Below are positions 9,068-17,968 of a stretch of DNA of 64,000 bases, piece after piece (within the stretch, counting starts at the first letter, position 1; each line of letters begins with the position of its first letter). Origin of the DNA: Halobacterium sp. DL1 (lineage in GTDB: Archaea > Halobacteriota > Halobacteria > Halobacteriales > Halobacteriaceae). Under the pieces are notes generated by a model. That model saw only the letters and a list, made by a program, of their open reading frames with translations, made no database searches and was not told where the DNA came from. The stretch is taken from positions 2,782,969 to 2,846,968 of the forward strand of contig CP007060.1 of NCBI GenBank assembly GCA_000230955.3, in the 5' to 3' direction. Position numbers and translations under genes: made by a program.

Positions 9068-10572
9068 CCGCTCTCTCCCCGGGCCGGTTCGCCCGGAGCG
9101 CGCTCGCGGCGATGCTGGCCTGGGACGTCTGCATCCAGGCACGATACGGATTCTACGCCGTCTACGCCGTGGTCACGGGGTTCTACCTGGTCGTGCTCGA
9201 CGCGCTGCCGGCGTCGCTGGTCGACCGGGCGCTCGTCCTCGTCGTCGTCACCGACACCGCCGTGCTCGGGTTCTACTTCATCGGCGCGCTCGTGCTCATC
9301 GAGAAGCGCGAGGGGGTTCTCGACGCGCTGCTCGTCACGCCGCTGGGTTTGCGCGGCTACCTGCTCTCGAAGGCCGCGTCGTTGACGCTGCTGGCGACGC
9401 TCGCGTCCGGCGTCGTCGTCGGGTTCACCCACGGGACCCGGGTCGCCGTCGCGCCGCTGCTCGCGGGCGTCGCGCTCACCGCCTCGCTGTTCGTGCTCGT
9501 CGGAGTGGCCGCCGTCGCGCGCTTCGACACGGTCAACCGCTACTTCTTCGGCGCGGTCCTCTACGGTGCCGTCCTCTACGCGCCCGTCGCGGGGTTTCTC
9601 GGCGTGTTTGACACCGCGGCGTTCGCCCTGCTGCCTCTGGAACCGGCGCTCGTCCTCGTGAATGCCGCGTTCCAGGGAGCGGCGCCGGCGTCCCTCGCTT
9701 ACGCCGTCGCATATCTGCTCGTGGGGAACGTCGCCGCGTTCCTGCTGGCTCGCCACCAGTTGCAGCGTCACGTCGTCGCGGACGCCGGCGCCGGGACCGA
9801 CGACTCGCCACGGGAGCCCGGACGGCTGTCCGCCTGGCTGAATGGCCGTGTCGGACCCATCGGCGGCCTCGCGCTCGCAGACGCGCGAAACTGGGTCCGC
9901 GACCCGACGCTCCTGCTCGCGGCGTCCGCCCCCCTCGCGCTCGGTGCGCTCTCGCGCGTCGGCCTCCCCCTCGCGAACCGCCAGTACCTCCCAGGCGTCG
10001 CGCTCGAACCGTTCTACCCGGTCGCGCTCGCGTTCCTCGTGGGGTTCCCCCCGTACATCTACGGGTTCATCGTCGGGTTCTTCGTCCTCGAAGACCGCGA
10101 GCAGGGGACGCTGACCGCGCTCGCCGTCTCCCCGCTGACCGCGCGCGGGTATCTGGTGTACCGCGGCGCGACAGCCTACGCGCTCGGCGTCGTCGGCGTC
10201 GTCGTCGCGGTGGCGGTGTTCGGCCTGGAGACGCTAGCGCCGTGGACGTTCGTCGGCGTCGCCGCCGTCGCCGGCCTCGCGGGCCCAGTCAGCACCTTCC
10301 TGTTCGCGGCGCTCGCGAGCGACTCGATCGAGGGACTCGCCATCAACAAACTCCTCGCGACGACGGTCGTGGTGCCGGCGCTCGCCATCCTCGCGGTCCC
10401 CACGCCACTGGAGTACGCCGCTGGCCTCGTCCCGGTGTACTGGCCGATGAAAGCCGCCGTCCTCGCTGCGACCGGCGGCGGCGCCGCTGCCATCGTGGGG
10501 TTGCTCGCAGTCGGCGCTGCGTACCTCGGCGCGTGCGCCGTCGTGCTCGCGCGGCGATTCGCGGCGGCGTAG
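9064..10572 (+). CDS. ABC transporter permease, fluoroquinolone-exporter-like
   Basis: The 502-residue membrane protein begins with GTG inside the stop of the ATPase gene, so both are one operon. It has two similar halves of about six transmembrane segments each (first half to about residue 225, second from about residue 270), as in the fluoroquinolone exporter-type permeases Rv2686c/Rv2687c joined in one chain. The motif EKREGVLDALLVTPL in half one and EDREQGTLTALAVSPL in half two are the internal repeats of the cytoplasmic coupling helix. It would form an export channel with the upstream ATPase. Confidence 0.85.
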   Translation: MTALSPGRFARSALAAMLAWDVCIQARYGFYAVYAVVTGFYLVVLDALPASLVDRALVLVVVTDTAVLGFYFIGALVLIEKREGVLDALLVTPLGLRGYLLSKAASLTLLATLASGVVVGFTHGTRVAVAPLLAGVALTASLFVLVGVAAVARFDTVNRYFFGAVLYGAVLYAPVAGFLGVFDTAAFALLPLEPALVLVNAAFQGAAPASLAYAVAYLLVGNVAAFLLARHQLQRHVVADAGAGTDDSPREPGRLSAWLNGRVGPIGGLALADARNWVRDPTLLLAASAPLALGALSRVGLPLANRQYLPGVALEPFYPVALAFLVGFPPYIYGFIVGFFVLEDREQGTLTALAVSPLTARGYLVYRGATAYALGVVGVVVAVAVFGLETLAPWTFVGVAAVAGLAGPVSTFLFAALASDSIEGLAINKLLATTVVVPALAILAVPTPLEYAAGLVPVYWPMKAAVLAATGGGAAAIVGLLAVGAAYLGACAVVLARRFAAA

Positions 10573-10607
10573 AACGGCGTCGCTGTCGAACGAGCGTCGG
10601 AGAGAAG

Positions 10608-10620
10608 TAGTCCCGGGAAG
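10608..10620 (+). repeat. Left attachment-site copy (attL-like)
   Basis: TAGTCCCGGGAAG repeats the last 12 nt of the tRNA-Gln gene plus one base, 36 bp after the ABC permease stop. Just inside it, GTCCCGG (10610-10616) is matched in inverted orientation by CCGGGAC (10653-10659), with TTCGAATCTT between, resembling part of a T-arm in the opposite orientation. Confidence 0.65.
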
Positions 10621-10704
10621 CGGTGGGCCCCCGAGTTTCGAATCTTGGACAGCCGGGACACAGTCACCATCAGTATCATACCAACATGGATCGAGGTACC
10701 GCTC

Positions 10705-11652
10705 ATGCCTGAATTCACAAATCTCTCCCGCGAACCGGTTCGGGAGTACTGGGCCGACGAAGCTCGTAAGTTCACCCCCTGGCTCGCGGATCAGATCGAA
10801 TCTGAAGACCCCTCAGAGGTTGAGGATGTAATCCAACTCGACCTTTCCCTGCGCGGGACGGAGCAGAGCGTGGGTCGGTACAACCTCGATATCCTCGCCG
10901 AGGCAGAAGACGGGCGGACGGTCGTCATCGAGAACCAACTAGAGCCCTCGGACCACGACCATCTCGGGAAGTGCCTAGCCTACGCTTCGGGGGTTGACGC
11001 AGATATCGTCGTCTGGATCAGCCCCCGGTTCAACGACGAACACAGCGACGCGTTCCAGTGGTTGAACGACCACACGCAGGAGGGGATCGACCTGTTCGCA
11101 CTTCGGTTAGAGGTCTGGCGCATCGGCGACTCAGACCCGGCGGTCAGATTCACCGCTGTCGAGGAACCCAGTGAGTGGAAGGCTCAAGCACAGCGATCGA
11201 CCGAGTTAACGGATACAAAGAAACGCTACCTCGAATTTTGGACGGGTTTCCGTGATGTTATCCAGGAATCAGACACGCCCTTGAGCGCCCGGAAACCGTT
11301 CCCCGAAAACTGGTACAACAACCCCATCGGACGAAGCGGGATGAAACTCCAGTTCAAAGTCAGTGTCCAGAACGGTATGGCCGCCGCGCAGTTCGTCATC
11401 GACGACAACCCCGACGCATTCGAGGCATTGCAGGATGAGGCTGCAGCCATCGACGCACAGATTCAGGGCGATGTCGAGTGGCACTCGGTCGAGGACTCCC
11501 CCGACCGGAGCAATCGCTCACGCGTGACGGTCACCCGTGACATCGACCTAGAGGATGAGGAGAAGTGGCCCGAATACTACGATTGGCTCCTCCATCGAGG
11601 GACCGAACTCCACGACGTGTTCAGCGATAGAGTCCGAGATCTGGCGGTCTGA
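10705..11652 (+). CDS. DUF4268 family protein with PD-(D/E)XK nuclease-like N-terminus
   Basis: The 315-residue protein has an N-terminal nuclease-like core: D62 in YNLDILAE, then E76 and Q78 in VVIENQLEPSDHDHLGK, the E-x-Q variant of the PD-(D/E)XK active site seen in DUF4268 proteins. The pattern continues with YASGVDADIVVWISPRF and HSDAFQWLND. The C-terminal half (from about residue 150) is the DUF4268 domain, of unknown role but often near restriction or other defence genes. The ATG at 10705 was chosen over a TTG 60 nt upstream since it is followed by conserved sequence and preceded at about 28 bp by ATCATACC. It is the first gene inside the left attachment site. Confidence 0.8.
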   Translation: MPEFTNLSREPVREYWADEARKFTPWLADQIESEDPSEVEDVIQLDLSLRGTEQSVGRYNLDILAEAEDGRTVVIENQLEPSDHDHLGKCLAYASGVDADIVVWISPRFNDEHSDAFQWLNDHTQEGIDLFALRLEVWRIGDSDPAVRFTAVEEPSEWKAQAQRSTELTDTKKRYLEFWTGFRDVIQESDTPLSARKPFPENWYNNPIGRSGMKLQFKVSVQNGMAAAQFVIDDNPDAFEALQDEAAAIDAQIQGDVEWHSVEDSPDRSNRSRVTVTRDIDLEDEEKWPEYYDWLLHRGTELHDVFSDRVRDLAV

Positions 11653-11660
11653 ACACCCAG

Positions 11661-11687
11661 AATCCGGTTCAAATATTGAACCGGTTC
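11661..11687. terminator. Bidirectional hairpin between convergent genes
   Basis: CCGGTTCAA (11664-11672), loop ATA, TTGAACCGG (11676-11684) form a perfect 9-bp stem, extended by GAA/TTC around one bulged T. It lies just after the DUF4268 stop and overlaps the last codons of the convergent EVE-like gene, so it could end both transcripts. Confidence 0.5.
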
Positions 11688-12136
11688 ACCACACGCTCGG
11701 TGGGGCGGTCGTCGGCCACGCGCCAGAGCCCCTGCGGCCAGAACGACTCCTCGTAGTCCAATATCTCGTTGATTGTCTCTGGCTTGGCAGCTATCGAATC
11801 GTCGTACTCCTTGACTGCATAGACATCCAGCGCGGGGCCTCCGCCCCAGAATTCGTCGCGGATGTATTCCGTGTGCGCCATCGGGCCGACACGCCCGGCC
11901 GCAGTGTATCGACTCTCGGAATTGCGGTAGACCAGCAGCGGATCGCCTCGCTCCATCCGTTCGAGGTTCCGGCGGTTTCGCTCCCACGAGCCCTGCTCCG
12001 GATCGGTCCGGACGCCCCAGATGCGTGCAGTCTCCGGGAATGAGTCTGGTCGCCCCTCCCACTCTGACAGAGTGATTGGCTCGGCCATCGTACGCTGGAA
12101 GGACCGCTCGTCGACCGGCACCAGCCAGAGGTTCAT
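11669..12136 (-). CDS. EVE/PUA-superfamily-like protein
   Basis: The 155-residue protein (from MNLWLVPVD) resembles EVE-domain proteins, small PUA-like folds that bind modified bases in DNA or RNA: WLVPVDERSFQ at the start, then IWGVRTD, a central RMERGDPLLVYRN (the GD-x-V/L-Y pattern) and YTAAGRVGP. This match is by pattern only. It lies between a DUF4268 nuclease and a NucS-like nuclease, which suits a reader of modified DNA in a defence cluster. An in-frame ATG 18 nt earlier is the alternative start. Its 3' end carries the shared hairpin. Confidence 0.5.
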   Translation of the reverse strand: MNLWLVPVDERSFQRTMAEPITLSEWEGRPDSFPETARIWGVRTDPEQGSWERNRRNLERMERGDPLLVYRNSESRYTAAGRVGPMAHTEYIRDEFWGGGPALDVYAVKEYDDSIAAKPETINEILDYEESFWPQGLWRVADDRPTERVVNRFNI

Positions 12137-12281
12137 ACGGGGGAGAGACACCACCGCGGCATAAGTGATTCTCCCCTGATGGTTCCGGGCAGACCGCTAC
12201 AGTCGGTCGAGGCGACCCCCGATATTCTCATTCGCTGCATTTCCGAAGAGCCGTCCGCCGCCGAGTATAGCGCCAACTCGC

Positions 12282-13358
12282 TCACCCCTCACGAGAGCTG
12301 CCAGTCGTCTGTTCCTTTCGGAGAGTCGTGAGACTCTTGCGACCGAACGCTAAGTGCGTCCAATACCCGAATGCGTCGTCAAAATGCGGATTATCCGTGG
12401 TTCGAATGTTTTGAAGGATCGCTCTGGTCAAGCCAGTGAACGAGTACTCTTCATCGTTGTGGCACCAGCGAACATTGTTCCGTTGGCCAGTCTTCCCAGT
12501 CACGACAGCTTGCCAGAAGCCATCTTCAGGATTCCACTGTTCTTCAAGTCCGTCGGGCATCCAGTCTTTGTCGAGCAAATCCTCATTGAACAGTAGCTCG
12601 TCCCCCTCTCGGAGGACTCCACGGTCAATTAGAACACTAAACGTGGACCGTCGCCGATTGCTTTGCTGCCTTTCGTCCTTCTCTCGCCGCTTGGTCATGT
12701 ACTCCTCCGCCTCAGGGACGGGGATGACACGCTGCCCTTGAATCAGGTACTCGCCATCGTGCTCGTAGGCGCTGAGGCGGATACACGAGATATCGATTCC
12801 GTACTCCTGCTGTAGCCAGAGCACTGGAGAAGTGATTTCCGTGCCGAAGTCTCCGGCGGCAAGCATCACACGAGGACGGTCGTCAAGTTCGAAGTCTGCG
12901 AACCCCCCCTCATCGATTGTTGCCGCCTCATCAGTCTCGAGGAATTCCGCGAACCGTTCGCCTACTTCCTCCGGTGACAGGTCGTCCTCGTTCCGCCGGT
13001 CGTGGAATTTTCGATACAGTTCCTGGATGTCCTCGGCAGTCAGTGTCGAACAGAAACCCGCGTATTTCAGCCCCTGAAGGTCAGTAGTTTTGTCGGCGCG
13101 ATCGCGTTTCAGTTCAATGACCACCAGTTTCCCCACGCGGTCGAGTGCAAGTACGTCGAGCCGGTCGAGAGTATCTTCGAAGCCCGCGTACTCAGAGGTG
13201 ATCACTAGGAGCTCTTCTCCTAGAATCTGGGGTTGCTCAATCACCCACTCTTGGAGATCGTCCCGTTCTAGTAACCCGAGTTCGGTGAGCTGGCGGGTCG
13301 GGATAGAGTCTACCGCCCCATCGCCATCGATGCTGAACAGCATGTCTCTACTGGACAC
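12282..13358 (-). CDS. NucS/DUF91-like PD-(D/E)XK endonuclease
   Basis: The 358-residue protein has an N-terminal region (WVIEQPQILGEELLVITSEY) and active-site string (LDVLALDRVGKLVVIELKRD) matching the NucS/DUF91 nuclease domain: D68, E82 and K84 are the expected metal-binding and catalytic residues, and Gln/Tyr residues follow in LQGLKYAGF. NucS proper cuts mismatched or branched DNA; this longer version has about 200 extra C-terminal residues, including RRRSTFSVLIDRGVLREGDELL and WHN-type residues, possibly a second binding domain. It is divergent from the recombinase gene. A role in defence is inferred from its place in the island. Confidence 0.7.
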   Translation of the reverse strand: MSSRDMLFSIDGDGAVDSIPTRQLTELGLLERDDLQEWVIEQPQILGEELLVITSEYAGFEDTLDRLDVLALDRVGKLVVIELKRDRADKTTDLQGLKYAGFCSTLTAEDIQELYRKFHDRRNEDDLSPEEVGERFAEFLETDEAATIDEGGFADFELDDRPRVMLAAGDFGTEITSPVLWLQQEYGIDISCIRLSAYEHDGEYLIQGQRVIPVPEAEEYMTKRREKDERQQSNRRRSTFSVLIDRGVLREGDELLFNEDLLDKDWMPDGLEEQWNPEDGFWQAVVTGKTGQRNNVRWCHNDEEYSFTGLTRAILQNIRTTDNPHFDDAFGYWTHLAFGRKSLTTLRKEQTTGSSREG

Positions 13359-13519
13359 AGGCCATCCTGTTACCTGTTACCGTGGACGCTGTCCAGCGCA
13401 TCAGTCGAGGGGCGAACGTGGTCGACGACCAACCGTTCTGAAGCTCGGTTCCCTCTCGGTTGAGCAAGTTGCCGGAATCGTAACCAACGCACTGCGTTAG
13501 TGTTTACTTTTTGTCACGT

Positions 13520-14779
13520 ATGGCAAGCGTCAGCGACATCCACAATTTCGGCGACCAGTTTACCCAGCAGCTCGAGAAGCTCGACGAGGCCGATATCGGC
13601 GACCGCGACCGGAAGGCCATCAAGCAGTTCATCCGCTACCAGGACGCCCAGCGCGGCCTCGCCGCCAGCACCAACGTCAACAACTGCTCGGACCTCCGTC
13701 TCAGCGCCACGCGCGCCGACACGCCCCTGATGGACATGACACGCGAGGACGTCGACGCGCTCCTCTTCGAGTACAAGCACGACCACGAGATGGCGCCGGG
13801 CACGCTCCGGAACTACCGCAAGGCGCTGCGGAAGTTCTTCCGCTACCACGACCGGGAGTGGGCCGAGGACATCGAGATCGGCGCCATCCCCGACCGCGAG
13901 GTCGACGCCGAGAAGACGCTCACCGAGGACGAAATCAGCGCGCTCCGTGAGGCGGTCGACCACCCGCGCAACAAGGCCCTCCTCGAGATGCTGCTCGACA
14001 CCGGCCTCCGCATCAGCGCCATCGGCACGCTCCGCGTGAAGGACGTCGACCTCAACGGCCGGACCGGGTCGGTCACCCTCAACCAGGACGCCGTCGGCCG
14101 GAAGGGCGCCAGCGGGAAGCGGCCACTCACCTACAGCAAGCCCTACGTCGCCAACTGGCTCGACGTCCACCCCCGGAGCGGCGACCCCGGGGCGCCGCTG
14201 TTCCACCGGCTCACCAAGCCCAACGGCGGCTGGGGCGACGACGACGGCGCGCTCCACTACTACTCCCTCCAGAAGGTCCTCAAGCAGACCGCCGAGGACG
14301 CCGGCGTCCCGCGCGACAAGGTCAACCCCCACAACTTCCGGAAGACCGCCATCAGCCAGTGGATCCGCCAGGGGTTCAGCGAGCAGGAGATCAAGCACCG
14401 CGCGACCTGGGTGAAGGACAGCCGGCAGTTCGAGACCTACTCCCAGGTGACCGACGAGGAGATGAACCAGCAGATTCTCGAGCAGTACGGCCTCGCCGAC
14501 GAGGAGACCGAGCGGACCAGGCCCAGCCTCGAGGACTGCCCGCAGTGCCAGACCACGCTCCGGGGCGACCCGCGGTTCTGCCCCGGCTGCGGGCTCGCCC
14601 TCAGCCAGCGCGCCGCACAGGACCTCGAGCAGGCCAAGGAGGACGTCTTCGAGGACGTGGCCGCCGCCACCGACGAGGACGAGGTCGCGATGCTCCGGGA
14701 CCTGCGGGAGCTCGTCGAGGACCACCCCGGCGCCATGGACGCGGTCCTCCAGCGAGCGGCGGCGGAGACCGATGACTGA
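13520..14779 (+). CDS. Tyrosine-type site-specific recombinase/integrase with C-terminal zinc ribbon
   Basis: The 419-residue protein has a SAM-like N-terminal core-binding domain and a catalytic domain with R164 (TGLRISAIG), H271 and R274 (HNFRKTA), W297 and the nucleophile Y307 (FETYSQVT). A zinc ribbon follows (C340, C343, C354, C357: CPQC...CPGC), a common haloarchaeal add-on. The preferred start is ATG 13520; a TTG 9 nt earlier is possible. It is the only recombinase gene in the island and the best candidate to use the 13-nt repeat in tRNA-Gln. Its last codons overlap the next small gene. Confidence 0.92.
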   Translation: MASVSDIHNFGDQFTQQLEKLDEADIGDRDRKAIKQFIRYQDAQRGLAASTNVNNCSDLRLSATRADTPLMDMTREDVDALLFEYKHDHEMAPGTLRNYRKALRKFFRYHDREWAEDIEIGAIPDREVDAEKTLTEDEISALREAVDHPRNKALLEMLLDTGLRISAIGTLRVKDVDLNGRTGSVTLNQDAVGRKGASGKRPLTYSKPYVANWLDVHPRSGDPGAPLFHRLTKPNGGWGDDDGALHYYSLQKVLKQTAEDAGVPRDKVNPHNFRKTAISQWIRQGFSEQEIKHRATWVKDSRQFETYSQVTDEEMNQQILEQYGLADEETERTRPSLEDCPQCQTTLRGDPRFCPGCGLALSQRAAQDLEQAKEDVFEDVAAATDEDEVAMLRDLRELVEDHPGAMDAVLQRAAAETDD

Positions 14780-15104
14780 GTCAGACGTCGGCATCGACAC
14801 GGCCGACCTGCGGCGGCGGGTCCCCGACGGTTGGCGGGTCGAGGGCGGCGGCGCTGGCGTGACCGGGTACGCCGACGAGGACGAGACGGGGAGGCTCGTG
14901 CGCCCGGACGGGGTCCCGGCCTGCTTCGCCATCCACCCCGAAGGCAGCCTCTGGGGGGCGGCGTGGAAGCAGCCCCACGAGCTGGGCGACGACCTCCGCG
15001 CGGTGTCCGACCACGTCACGGGGACCAGAGAGCGGTGCATCGCGTGGGTCATCGAGCGGGTCCGCAACGCCGAAGGGAGTGATCACGAGGAGTTACTGGA
15101 GTAG
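14772..15104 (+). CDS. Hypothetical protein coupled to the integrase
   Basis: The ATG lies inside the 3' end of the integrase gene (8-nt overlap), so the 110-residue acidic protein is probably made from the same mRNA. It contains CFAIHPEGSLWGAAW and a C-terminal amphipathic helix but no family I recognise. Position next to an integrase suggests, without proof, an excision or copy-control role. The high GC3 supports that it is coding. Confidence 0.55.
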   Translation: MTESDVGIDTADLRRRVPDGWRVEGGGAGVTGYADEDETGRLVRPDGVPACFAIHPEGSLWGAAWKQPHELGDDLRAVSDHVTGTRERCIAWVIERVRNAEGSDHEELLE

Positions 15105-15239
15105 CCCGGCGGGCCTTCGCCAGACGGGCTCCGGACCGGTCACCGTCATCGGTCGCTTGTGCAGCGGAACCGGAGGTCTCGCGGAGACTTGAGCGTGCCA
15201 GGAGCGTGAGTGCCGGAGCACGCCGGTGGGGCGGCCGTC

Positions 15240-15407
15240 TCACTGCCCCCCGGGCTCGGGGAGCGCGTTCTCCGGGTCGTACTGATCGGCCATCCGTTGG
15301 AGTACCTGGTCGTAGGTCTCGCCGCCGCGCTTCAGCGACCGGACCAGGTTCCGGGTCTCGGTCGAGACGGCGATGCGTGCGTTGGCGTTCCGCTCGGTGT
15401 CACCCAT
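15240..15407 (-). CDS. Ribbon-helix-helix/antitoxin-like miniprotein
   Basis: This 55-residue protein begins MGDTERNANARIAVSTETR and has RSLKRGGETYDQVLQRMADQYDP, the strand-helix-helix layout of haloarchaeal RHH-like or VapB-like small proteins. It shares the pattern LKRGG-x-TY-x8-RM-x-DQY-(D/N)P with the 59-residue protein at 18941-19120, so the island has two paralogues. It faces the integrase unit and lies next to the large inverted repeat, which fits a DNA-binding repressor of replication or excision. Confidence 0.65.
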   Translation of the reverse strand: MGDTERNANARIAVSTETRNLVRSLKRGGETYDQVLQRMADQYDPENALPEPGGQ

Positions 15408-15574
15408 AGTCAGACGCGTTGGACGAGACTCCGAGAATCCCCACGAGCCGCCGAGCGCGCGGGGGAGAGTTCGCGGCGGCAGTGGGCTCTACACGCGGCC
15501 ACGGGCGGGCACGCACGCGAAGAAGGCGACGCCGTGGGGCGGCGCCGCAGGTCGTGCGCGCGAGCGCAAGCGGC

Positions 15575-15664
15575 GGTTAGCTCATAGGGCTTGGTTAGTT
15601 CACCCTCCGTTACCGCCCCTCTGTTTACCTTTAAAGGGGAGAGCTAACGGAGGGTGAACTAACC
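15575..15664. repeat. Large nested inverted repeat, origin-like
   Basis: Two perfect 20-bp arms face each other: 15593-15612 (GGTTAGTTCACCCTCCGTTA) and 15645-15664 (its exact reverse complement), with a 32-nt spacer. Inside is the perfect palindrome CCTTTAAAGG (15628-15637) in a locally AT-rich stretch, and CCCCT/AGGGG pair around it. A further GTTAGCTC at 15577-15584 pairs with GAGCTAAC (15641-15648). The right arm overlaps the helicase stop codon. The arrangement resembles a replication or nicking origin; a strong terminator is the simpler alternative. Confidence 0.75.
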
Positions 15665-17968
15665 GCCGGGCGCCGCCCCCGCCTCATCCCCCGACAGGAC
15701 CCGGAGCGTTCCCGCGGCGTACTCCAGTCGCCCCGCCTCAACGGCCGCTTCGAACGCCCTGGTCGCCTCCGCGTCGGTCGCGCCATGCACGACCTTGAAC
15801 ATCGAGAGGTACTGGGCGCGAGTCGGCGACTTCGACGCTTCCCGCCTCAAGTAAGCCACGACCTTCACCGCCCGGATGACGCGGCGGCGGTGCTCGTATC
15901 CCGTCCGCGTCGCCTCGATCCGGTCCGCGAGCGCGCCGGCGAAGCCGTCCATCGACGGGGAGAGTGGCTCGCACTCGAATCCGGCCAGCTCCACGAGCTC
16001 CGGCCGTTCGAAGACGATGTTCGGGGCGTCGGTGCGGAACCGGCCGGCCGCTTGGATGGTCCCCGAGACCGCGTGCTGGGCCAGCAGCCGCCACCCCCGC
16101 TCGAGTGCGTCCGTTGGGTCGTCGTGCTCCGGCGCGAGCAGCTCCCAGAGGGCAACCACCCGCCGGGCAGTCGCTGCTGGGCCCTGCACCTGGACCCCGC
16201 AAAGGACCGCATCGATCGGGAGCTGTTCGAGGTCCTTGGCACCGATCGCGCCACGCGAGTGCGGGACGAGCCCGGCCTGGCCCCCAACCCCGCCCCCGCT
16301 GGTGGGGAGTTCGAGCGTCTCGACGGGCATCGCCTCCCATTTGGCCTCGTTCGTGCCGTTGATCGGGACGGCGGCGAGGCGGGCACCTGCCTCCTCCTTG
16401 GCCTGGCGGACGAGCGCCTGGAACCACGGGGTCGCGGCGTCGACGCTCGTCCGGCCGTGGTAGCCGGGGCTCTCGTCCCCATCTGATCGGAGTTGGAGTG
16501 GTGCAGTCACCAGCTGGTGCGCTGTCCGACGCAGGTCGCCAGGACTTCGCTCCGGGTCCGACACCTCGTTGTGCGTCGCCGAGAAGCCGACCAGCGTATC
16601 GGCACCAGTGATTGACCGGAGGTCCGCGAGCGCCGCCCGCGGGGCGCCGGGCGCGTCCCGGTCGCCCCCCGGCACTATCGTTCGCCCCGCCCAGACGGCC
16701 TCGAGGTGGTGATCGAGCAGGTCCCCCCAGCGCGCCGCGATTGCTGGGTGGGTTCCCGCCTCCTGCCACGCCTTGTAGACCTCCCGGGGAGTGCTCGCCG
16801 CCTCACGGTCGGCGACGCGCCGGAACTCGATGTCGTTGACCGCCTCGCCGCGCTCCTCACTCCTCGTGTGGATGAAGTCCACGCCACCATCGCGGTGCGA
16901 CTGGACGCGCGAGAGGAACTCGACCACCTCTCGGACCTGGTTGAACAGCCCGGCGAGCCAATCGGCCCGTTCCGAGCGGCCGGTCTCGACCGCACTACGA
17001 AGCCAGGCCATGGTCTCACGGCGGGCGCGCCCAAGGACGTCGAAGGCGCCGCGGAGCGACACCGCGGCCTCGTCGAACAGGTCTCCAGGTGTAACCGGGA
17101 ACTCCCGCGACGCCGCCGCCCAGTCACGTATCGCGGACTCAAGCGGCTCGATGTCGCGGGCAATCTCCCGACCCCGCTTCGTGGCGCTCCCCTCGAATTC
17201 CGTTCGTACTGTCGCCAGCGCGGCGGTGATCGCCAACGGGTTGACCTCGGTGGTGGCGTGGGAGAGGTCGGTGGCGACCGTGTGGCTCTCGTCCAGCAGC
17301 GCGACGTCCGCCGCCAACCACTCGCCAGCATCATCGGACTGGAATGCCTTCGCGTAGGTTGCGACGCGGACCGGCTCCTCGTCCTCGATGGACTCCGCGA
17401 GCGCCGTCTGCAGGTAGTGCGGACACACCGGCTGCTCCAGCTTGGACGCGAGGTCCTTGATTGTCTGTTCATCCAGCTGGATTCCCTCCCCGTTCGTGAG
17501 ATGGTGCATCGCGAGCGCGTCATCGGCCAGCCGCTCCAGGTCTCGGTCATCGGGGTACATCGGGCACCCGTTGCTCGAGCAGATGCGCTCGTCGACCTGG
17601 CCGACCAGCTCCTTCCAGGGGTCCCACGCGCAGAGGTCATGCCGGCCCGGGTGTTCGATGTACTGGACCCCGAACTGCTCCAGGCGGCCGACCAGGCTGC
17701 GGCGGTTGACCCGCTGGGGGACGAGGGCGGCAACGCGCTGGGCGCGGGTGAGGAACTCCTCGGCGGTGCACGCGAGGAGCCAGGTCTTCATCGAGGACAC
17801 TGCCCCCTGGACGGCCACCAGGTCGGTCCTGCCATCGTGGTGGTCGGTGAGCCGCGCGATGTCGCTGGTGAAGGCGGCCCGCATCGCCCCGGGGGACGCC
17901 TCGTCCTCGCCCACGAGCGGCCCGGGCGTCTCGTAGAGGAGCCGCGCAGGGCGACGGGGGGCGGTCAC
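15659..17968 (-). CDS. XPD/Rad3-like Fe-S superfamily 2 helicase, diverged
   Basis: In this 769-residue protein a Walker A-like GAVSSMKT (55-62) and DEAH-like DESH (226-229) bracket four cysteines (C113, C130, C135, C182: DLCAWD, ICSSNGCPMY, VCPHY), the layout of the Fe-S domain of XPD/DinG helicases. VCPHYLQTALAE followed by VRVATYAKAF matches the segment after the last Cys. Motif III-like GFSATHNEV and motif VI QAAGRFRT (about residue 640) lie in the second half. The M in the P-loop in place of glycine is odd. It starts with GTG overlapping the upstream TGA and ends the six-gene operon. It probably unwinds DNA for element replication. Confidence 0.7.
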   Translation of the reverse strand: MTAPRRPARLLYETPGPLVGEDEASPGAMRAAFTSDIARLTDHHDGRTDLVAVQGAVSSMKTWLLACTAEEFLTRAQRVAALVPQRVNRRSLVGRLEQFGVQYIEHPGRHDLCAWDPWKELVGQVDERICSSNGCPMYPDDRDLERLADDALAMHHLTNGEGIQLDEQTIKDLASKLEQPVCPHYLQTALAESIEDEEPVRVATYAKAFQSDDAGEWLAADVALLDESHTVATDLSHATTEVNPLAITAALATVRTEFEGSATKRGREIARDIEPLESAIRDWAAASREFPVTPGDLFDEAAVSLRGAFDVLGRARRETMAWLRSAVETGRSERADWLAGLFNQVREVVEFLSRVQSHRDGGVDFIHTRSEERGEAVNDIEFRRVADREAASTPREVYKAWQEAGTHPAIAARWGDLLDHHLEAVWAGRTIVPGGDRDAPGAPRAALADLRSITGADTLVGFSATHNEVSDPERSPGDLRRTAHQLVTAPLQLRSDGDESPGYHGRTSVDAATPWFQALVRQAKEEAGARLAAVPINGTNEAKWEAMPVETLELPTSGGGVGGQAGLVPHSRGAIGAKDLEQLPIDAVLCGVQVQGPAATARRVVALWELLAPEHDDPTDALERGWRLLAQHAVSGTIQAAGRFRTDAPNIVFERPELVELAGFECEPLSPSMDGFAGALADRIEATRTGYEHRRRVIRAVKVVAYLRREASKSPTRAQYLSMFKVVHGATDAEATRAFEAAVEAGRLEYAAGTLRVLSGDEAGAAPGG

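Noticed and set aside
10242..10610. Plus-strand frame running to the left attachment site
   Set aside because: It is an Arg-rich alternative frame inside the ABC permease gene.
13500..13520. T-rich stretch TGTTTACTTTTTGTC before the integrase as its TATA box
   Set aside because: It lies only 4-18 bp before the ATG, too near for an archaeal TATA box; it may instead be the end signal of something upstream.
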